Source: Anisodus tanguticus | Lineage: Eukaryota > Streptophyta > Magnoliopsida > Solanales > Solanaceae | Reading direction: 5' to 3' | NCBI GenBank assembly: GCA_034509755.1 | Contig: CM067553.1 | Coordinates: 46,313,610-46,377,609, forward strand | DNA length: 64,000 nucleotides | Shown: in pieces, positions 57,701 through 64,000 of the stretch | Layout of the letters: every line of letters starts with the position of its first letter | Numbering within the stretch: the first letter of the stretch is position 1 | Position numbers and translations under genes: made by a program | The notes under the pieces: model-generated | The model's input: the letters and a program-made list of their open reading frames with translations, nothing else | Told to the model about the DNA's origin: nothing | Database searches by the model: none

Positions 57701-59253
57701 ACTTGTCACTAGGGGTGCAGATGGACGGTTTGGATTGAAGTTGGGTAGGTCAAGATTGGCTGAATCAATAGATGGGTCAACACCCAAACCATCCAAAGCT
57801 TACATGGGCTAAAATGGGTTAAATGATGAGTCATAACACAACTTGCCCAACTTGATCCTTTACTTTTACAAATTTCAAACTTACCTTCTATGATGTTATT
57901 TTATTTTGTATGATATTTGATTTTTCCATATCTTTATTTTTAAAATAAGAATAATATTTTTAAGATTTTTTTATTTTTTATAAAAGCAAAATAAATATAT
58001 AAAATAATGGGTGGGAGGGCAGAGGGTAGTGGGGCGGGGATGAGAGGCGCCGAGGGTGGGGGGTGGGTAGTGAGGTAAGAAAAGTTTCTCATTTCTTATA
58101 AATTTTTTGTATAAGTAAAATAAATATATAAAGTAAAACTTCGGGTGGGGATGGGGTAAACAAATTTTTCTCATTTTTTTATAAAACGTTTATAAAAGTA
58201 AAATAAATATATAAAATAGAAAATTTGGTGGTGGGGTGGTTGGGAGGGGTAGGGGATTGGGTGATGGGGTACAAAAAATTTCTCATTTTTAATAAAATTT
58301 TATATATAAGTAAAATAAATATATAAAATAAAAACTTCGGGGATGGTGTGGGAGGGCAGGGGGGGTTGGGGGGGGGGGCAAGAATTTTTTTATATATTTT
58401 TAATAATTATTTTATAAAAGTAAAAAAATATGAAATAGAAATTTGAGGATGGGGTAGGGCATGGGGTGGGGGTGGAGGGGGGGGGGGGGGGGGGGGTAGA
58501 GGTAAGAAAAAAATTCATATTTTTAATAATTTTTTTTTATAAAAGTAACAAAAAAAAAGAAATAGAAATTTGAGGATGGGTGGGGATGGAGGGGGTAGGT
58601 GGGTTAGGGCGGTAAGAAAAAAATTCATATTTTTTATAAAAGTAAAAAAAATATGAAATAGAATTTGAGGATGGAGTAGGGCAATGGGGTGGGGGGTGGA
58701 GGGGGGGGGAGATGTAAGAACAAAATTCATATTTATATAAATTGTTTATAAAAGTAAAAAAATATAAAATAGAAATTTGAGAATGGGGTAGGGGGTAGGG
58801 GGTAGGGCGGGAGGTGGGGTAGATGGGGTAGAGGTGGGTAGGGGGGTGGGGTGGAGTAGGCAAGGTAGGGGGAAGAGATGTGAGGGTGGTTTAGTGCTTG
58901 GGTGGGGGTTGGTGTAGGGCGAGGGGTAGGGTGAATGGATAGTGTGGTGGGTGGTTGGGGTGCATTGGTGTATTTTTATTGTTCCGAAATAATAAAGAAT
59001 TTTTTTAAATAATTATTTATAAATAAAAATATTAATCTAGAGTGGAGCTCTAATCGTTAAAATTGAGTATTTTCGTGGGTCAAGTTTGGGCATCATCATG
59101 AGTTCATTTAGGCTGTTGATTTATGATGGGTAAACTTGGACTAGCCCAAACCAACCTATCATCAAAATTACTCTTGACCAAACCCATAAAATCTTGAGCG
59201 AGTTGGGCGGATCATTTGAGTTTGGACTAATTTTACCACCTATACTTGTCACT
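57701..59253 (+). mobile_element. Non-autonomous DNA transposon with 10-bp TSD
   Basis: The identical 10-bp repeats ACTTGTCACT at 57701-57710 and 59244-59253 flank a 1533-bp segment. Its ends are AGGGGTGCAGATGG and ATTTTACCACCTAT (loosely inverted: AGGGGTG / ATAGGTGG). Subterminal parts contain GGGTCAA, CCCAAACCA and related inverted motifs. A TSD of this size suggests a MULE. No transposase. The interior is mostly the G-rich array. Confidence 0.7.
57966..58965 (+). repeat. G-rich minisatellite inside the transposon
   Basis: About eight units alternate an AT part (TATAAAAGTAAAATAAATAT) with a G part (GATGGGGTGGGG-like, 30-90 bp) and an AAGAAAAATTTCTCAT-like part. Unit length varies from about 90 to 120 bp. 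It includes runs of 11 or more G near 58368-58378 and more than 20 near 58478-58497. All G runs are on the plus strand. Confidence 0.85.
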
Positions 59254-60031
59254 AAATCATCTCTTGGGGGTCGGTAAGGGCTTATTAATAATCAATTAAT
59301 TATAATCAAGCACATCAATTACATGGGGACATATGTTAAAGCTATTATTGCGTGGCTGTTAGATATTTTGAATAATAACAATTTATCTACAACCGGTATT
59401 TATATCAATTACGTACAATGAGTACATGAGTCTTCATATACATTCTTGTCTATCAATAAGCAGTAAGTAATTATACATATTTTTACTTTAATTTATGACT
59501 AAATCATAATAAATTAATATATAATTCAGTACAAATATTAAGTGCGGGTAAATGTTTACTTATATTGTAAACAAATACAGTAAGTGCCAATAATATTTTG
59601 GTGATGATGAGCCCTTTCATGCATTTTTAATTATTTTGATTGTTTTTACTTTGAATAAGCAAAATTTAATTGTGTATATATTATATAATTAAAAATTGGG
59701 GTAGTTATCCGTACTTGTACTTTCCGTACAGAGATAGATTACTATAATATTATTTTCTGTAGTAATTTATTTTATTTATTTTTTAATGTAAGAGTCGTAT
59801 TATTCTCCTTATTTTGATAATACTAGAAGGATTAGAATTGGATTGAACACATTTAGTCAACTATTATGATGCACTCGCTTGCGTGCAGTGATGTTACTAG
59901 ATATAAATTTTCAAATAAATCTTCACTTCTTAATTATTGATCTCTTAATATGTTTTTCATAGGTTTGAAAGAGAGATATATAAATCATCTAAGGAAACTT
60001 GAGAAATTATGTCGACATGCATCATACATAT
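59254..60031. other. Intergenic DNA
   Basis: AT-rich, no gene or recognised repeat. Confidence 0.45.
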
Positions 60032-61069
60032 TGTCACGGGGGCGATTTTTAACCAGCGATATGTGAGTTTTGTCCCGGCTCGACAGTCAAACAATGCCTT
60101 GATTCAGCATGTTTTAACACTTGGCCAAAATTCAGACAGTTTGACCTTTGATTCGTTTTTAGGCAACAACAAATTAGTATGATCCTTAGGCGTTTTTAGG
60201 CAGCAAAAGATGAAAGAAAAGACAACATAAAAGTAAGAACACGAGGCAACAATTTACAGGAAACCAATTCCCATCTCGTATTATTAAAGTGAATACAAAA
60301 ACACTCAATTTTTGCACCTCCATTGGCACAAGATTCCCTGACCTTATACATATTTTTGCTCTCAAGATTTTTTCCTCAAACTCTAACTTATAAAATTTGA
60401 ATTTGCACAAGTGTTGGGCTGCACACTTATATTTTCGTGTGACAACCAACTGCCCGACACTTGGCTTACAATGGTAGGCCAAATTTAGCCCACTCAACCC
60501 TTATCCTAGGCTAATGCAGTTGGCATCCCCCAACTGCTAGAAAATACAATACAATGTGAAATTATAAAGGCAATCGCTGAAAAACACTTAACCATTTTGG
60601 CTGATTACAAGGGAAATGAAAATAACCACCCAATTGCACGCATGTACGCGACACATGCGCGTGCCAACTAAGTTTTGGCGCCAATGACCCATCCTTGCGC
60701 TCAAGTTTCCTGACCAGCTTTACCCTTTCGCACCATTTTCATGCACGGCATGCCTTGTGCACATGCCAGCCTTTGTCGCACGTTCAACTTGTCACTGACA
60801 CCGCACACAGTCTTGCCCATGACACTGCCTTGGTCGCATAACTGCTTACCTTGCCGTGCCATGCCTTTACCTTAGTTGCTCACATCTTTGTATTTTCCAT
60901 GCCTTTGCCCCACACTGCCTTGCCACGACTTGATCAATTCATGGCCTTGACATGTCTTGTCGCCCATGTCAACATGATGTCATCCGTTTTTAGGTCTTGA
61001 AAAAGTTCATCATTTAAATTCATTTCCACGCCTATGCCATGTCTGATTACTTAGGCCGAGGGTCTAACA
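60032..61069 (-). repeat. LTR of a gypsy-type element, minus orientation
   Basis: 1038 bp, TGTCACGGGGGCG to GAGGGTCTAACA on the plus strand (TG...CA). On the minus strand it starts TGTTAGACCCTCGG and is preceded immediately by a purine-rich tract AAGAGGTGGCGGTGG, so it is a 3' LTR. Its middle (about 60650-61000) is C-rich with many TGCC repeats. No partner LTR in the window. Confidence 0.7.
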
Positions 61070-61520
61070 AACCACCGCCACCTCTTGAATTCATTGTCCT
61101 TAAAGAACCATCAACATCCGCCCCTTTGAGAATAGTCAGTGGTGCACAATAAGTAACCTCATCAGGTTCCTCTTCTTTTCCCTTTGGCTCATCTATGCCG
61201 CGATCAATGCAGTAATCATATCAATCTTTGGGCAGTCTCTCGCCAAGTGCGGCCCTTTGCAAATAAAACCGCCATCAAACTTGCTGCTTTGTCCCTTGAA
61301 TTTTAAAGTTCCAGCCTCCCGTTTTTTCTTTCCTTTGACATTGCCCTCAATATCATTCTCTTTATCATTCTCATTTTTCTTCCATTCTTTTGCCTTGTCC
61401 TTGTTCTCATTTTTGAACTTAGAAGTAAAAGAAATTTCAATATCTTCCCGACCTAGGCAAAAACCTGAAAAAGCATCCGCGGCAACAATTGCACTAGAAA
61501 TGTTTTTAATGTTTTGCCTT
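61070..61520 (-). pseudogene. Gag-like frame directly next to the 3' LTR
   Basis: On the minus strand: REDIEISFTSKFKNENKDKA, a Lys/Glu-rich stretch (EWKKNENDKEND) and a zinc-knuckle-like GFICKGPHLARDCPK, where the first cysteine is Gly. After a one-base shift comes IDRGIDEPKGKEEEPDEVTY and RTMNSRGGGGLLDPRPK, which runs through the polypurine tract and ends inside the LTR. Zinc knuckle and context point to a gypsy Gag C-terminus. No protease, RT or integrase lies between Gag and LTR. The 5' side is cut off at about 61520 by copia element B. Confidence 0.7.
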
Positions 61521-63753
61521 CAGAGTTCATTGTCCGAACTTTATTAATTCATGCTTCCGTACCCCCATCCTTTTGGCATCATGCTCTACAAATGACTACC
61601 TATTTCCTTAACATTATTCCTTCCAAAGGTTTGACATATTCTTCTCCCCTTCAAATTTTATATAATAAAATTTCTTCATATTCACTTCTTCGGATTTTTG
61701 GGTGTTTGTGTTATCCGTTATTCATGTCCACCACAATTAACAAACTTCAGGCCCGGTCTACTCCGTGTGTGTTTTTGGGTTTTTCTTCTAATCATTGTGG
61801 CTACAAATGCTTTATTTATCCTCTAATAAAATCATCATTAATCGCCATGTCATTTTGGATGAATCCCAATTTCCATTTGCTAAAGTTAATACTCCCGTGC
61901 CTAGTTCGTATAATTTTTTAGATGATAGTATATGCTCGTATATTATTCAGCATTTTTTGGATGTCTCCCGCACCCAAATTTCTCCAGCGGGCCCACTGCC
62001 CGCTGGCCCCACTGGTCCGTCACCCACTGCCGGTCCCAGTCCAGTTTACCGCTTTGGGTCAGCAGTCCCACTGCCTGCTGCCCAGTCCGTCCTGAGTCCC
62101 GAAAATTCTCATAAACTACCCGCCTCTGCCCCGAGTCATGGACCAGTCACCCGTAGTCAGCGGGGGATTTTTACACCAAAAAGACACTTTACTTTACATT
62201 CTAATGTTCTTAAATAACCCTTACCCCAAAATCCTATGTCTGCATTAAATGACCCGAATTGGAAAATTGCTATGACCGATTAATATAATGCTCTTATTGA
62301 TAATAAGATGTGGGAGTTGGTACCCCGTCCATCTGGTATTAATATTATTAGGTCTATGTGGATTTTTTCTTATAAGGAAAATTCATATGGTTCATTTGCC
62401 CGACATAAGACGTGGCTTGTGGGTAATGGTAATACTCAACAGGTTGATGTAGATTGTGGTGAAACGTTTAGTCCGGTGGTCAAGCCGGATACCATTCGCA
62501 CTGTGCTTAGCTTGGCTCTTTCGAAAGCATGACCTATTCATCAGTTAGATGTAAAGAATGCTTTCCTACATGGTGATCTCAAGGAAACAGTCTATATGCA
62601 TCAACCATTGGGATTCAGGGATCCCAAACATCCTTATCATATCTGTTTGTTGAAGAAGTCCTTATATGGTCTTAAACAGTCTCCACGAGCCTGGTATACG
62701 CGGTTTGCAGACTATGTTTCGACTATTGGGTTCACTCACAGCAGGTCGGATAATTCATTGTTCATCTACCATCGTGGTTCATCCGTGGCCTATATTCTGT
62801 TATATGTGGATGATATTATTTTGACGGCCTCTTCCGATGCCTTACACCAGTCTATCATGACAATGCTTAGCTCTGAGTTTGCTATGAAAGACTTGGGGCC
62901 CATGAGCTATTTTTTAGGGATTGTGGTAACTCGTCATGCAGGTGGGTTGTTATTATCTCAAAGGAAGTATGCAACTGAGATCATTGAGAGGGCTGAGATG
63001 TCATCCTGTAGGTCCACTTCCACTCCAGTTGATACTAAACCCAAGCTTAGTGCCGCGGCTGGCGTACCATACGAGGATCCGACCTGCTATCACAGTCTTG
63101 CAGGGGCCCTTCGGTATCTTACATTCACGAGGCCAGATATTACGTATGCTGTCCAACAGGTGTGTTTGTTTATACATGATCCCCAAGTTGAGCACATCAT
63201 TCGGTATATTCAGGGTACGCTGGACTTTGGTTTGCATTTATATCCCTCATCGACATCCACACTTGTCTCGTATACGGATGCTGATTGGGGTGGCTGTCCG
63301 GATACCAGACGGTCTACATCTGGCTATTGTATGTTTCTCGGCAATTATCTGGTCTCATGGTCTGCAAAACGTCAGTCAATATTGTCCCGATCCAGTGCCG
63401 AGGCCGAATATCGAGAGGTAGCTAATGTGGTCTTCGAATCATGTTGGTTACGTAATTTGCTGTTGGAGCTTCATTGTCCCATTCAGAAAGCAACCTTGGT
63501 TTATTGCGATAATATTAGTGCCATCTACCTTTCTGGTAATCCGGTTCAGCACCAGCGCACTAAGCATATCGAGATGGACATTCACTTTGTCCGCGAAAAG
63601 GTTGCTCGTGGTCAGGTACACGTCTGCCATGTCCCGTCAAGGTATCAAATTGCCGACATCTTTACAAAGGGTCTTACCTCGGTCCTTTTTGAAGATTTTA
63701 GGGACAATCTCAGCGTTCGAAGACCGCCCGCTATGACTTCAGGGGTGTGTTAA
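61521..63753 (+). pseudogene. Copia element B: integrase end, RT and RNase H
   Basis: It starts inside integrase (RTLLIHASVPPSFWHHALQM, STPCVFLGFSSNHCGYKCF). A frameshift near 61810 leads into a Pro/Ser/Ala-rich linker, then RT: DPNWKIAMTD, SFARHKTWLVGNGNTQQVDV, DVKNAFLHGDLKETVYMHQP, and the catalytic LLYVDDIILT. Then RNase H: SYTDADWGGCPDTRRSTSGY, SRSSAEAEYRE, YCDNISAIYL, RTKHIEMDIHFVRE and QIADIFTKGL. Breaks: TAA at 62215, TAA at 62281, TGA at 62530. The last 385 codons (62596-63753) are open, and their stop lies inside the 3' LTR. RT and RNase H motifs are complete, so decay is recent, but the 5' half is missing. Confidence 0.93.
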
Positions 63754-64000
63754 ATATACACACAATATACATGTGTATATTGTGTATATTAGGCTGTATA
63801 TTACCTTGCACAGTGGGATGTATATTACCGTGTATATAGTAACAGATTAGGTAAGGTTTTGTAGTGTAATTAGTATTGTACACTTACCATAATTTGTATT
63901 ACCATAATTGTATAGTTAGTAACCAAGTAGAATAAGGTTTTAGGAATAGAATAGAAATATGATTCTCCTATTATGGAAATATGTAAATTGTATATATAGT
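63748..64000 (+). repeat. Copia element B: 3' LTR, cut by the window end
   Basis: It begins TGTTAAATATACACACAATA after the polypurine-like TTCAGGGGTG and runs past 64000. It is rich in TGTATAT repeats, and the far part resembles the LTR of element A. Confidence 0.8.

Noticed and set aside
57971..58863. Pro-rich minus-strand frames
   Set aside because: They are translations of the complement of the G-rich minisatellite.
61257..61547. 96-codon plus-strand frame
   Set aside because: It is antisense to the gag-like frame, which carries the zinc knuckle.
50153..63753. Copia elements A and B as two halves of a single split element
   Set aside because: Both contain the same integrase C-terminal segment with clearly different residues, so they are separate copies.

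Overview
The window is nuclear DNA of a flowering plant, almost certainly Solanaceae. The evidence is AT-rich intergenic DNA, GT-AG introns, tRNA-derived SINEs of the TS/SolS type known from Solanaceae, many Stowaway-like and hAT-like MITEs, Ty1/copia and Ty3/gypsy remnants, a piece of plastid ndhD, and gene models that match Solanaceae proteins as I know them. Species cannot be fixed by eye. There is no operon logic: genes are independent and separated by repeats.

Layout. 1-2.8 kb: AT-rich intergenic DNA with a MITE and small repeats. 2.8-7.5 kb (+): a six-exon ACT-domain-repeat gene (ACR9/ACR10 type, 419 aa), whose introns hold MITEs and two SINE-like units sharing one target-site motif. 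9.2-16.3 kb (+): a five-exon Elongator subunit 1 gene (ELP1/ELO2, 1316 aa). 17-19.8 kb: a repeat family, a broken gypsy gag piece and a tRNA-Cys(GCA). 19.9-25.2 kb: transposon-like territory with a decayed GRF zinc-finger gene, two related unrecognised reading frames, a 5-copy 101-bp minisatellite, a plastid ndhD insertion and a decayed MULE transposase. 25.5-34.5 kb (+): the mitochondrial 2-oxoglutarate dehydrogenase E1 gene (1020 aa, eight coding exons), preceded by a roughly 3-kb degenerate tandem array that probably sits in its 5'-UTR intron. 35.4-35.7 kb (+): a U1 snRNA gene with a plant USE and a TATA box. 36.9-46.2 kb: a solo LTR, then an inverted two-LTR copia element of the same family. 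48.7 and 55.3 kb: an inverted pair of ZAT11-like C2H2 zinc-finger genes, with a 5' copia fragment and a solo-LTR-like block between them. 57.7-59.3 kb: a non-autonomous DNA transposon with a 10-bp TSD, filled with a G-rich array. 60-64 kb: a gypsy-type LTR with a gag-like frame directly next to it, then the 3' half of a copia element that runs off the window.

The intact-looking genes serve unrelated cell functions: amino-acid sensing or regulation (ACR), tRNA wobble modification and Elongator (ELP1), the TCA cycle (OGDH E1), splicing (U1), translation (tRNA-Cys) and stress transcription (two ZAT11-like repressors). No new multi-gene system could be supported. The least expected signals are: selective loss of CTG/CAG trinucleotides in one LTR and most of the interior of the two-LTR copia element, which looks like a methylation-linked base-calling artefact; the possibly gag-only LTR element; the intronic tandem array at OGDH that captured a copia RT fragment; and the diverged N-termini of the two ZAT genes.

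Exon borders were assigned by reading GT-AG sites and checking frame. All three multi-exon models close in frame from ATG to stop. Family names come from recognition of protein sequence, not from a search.
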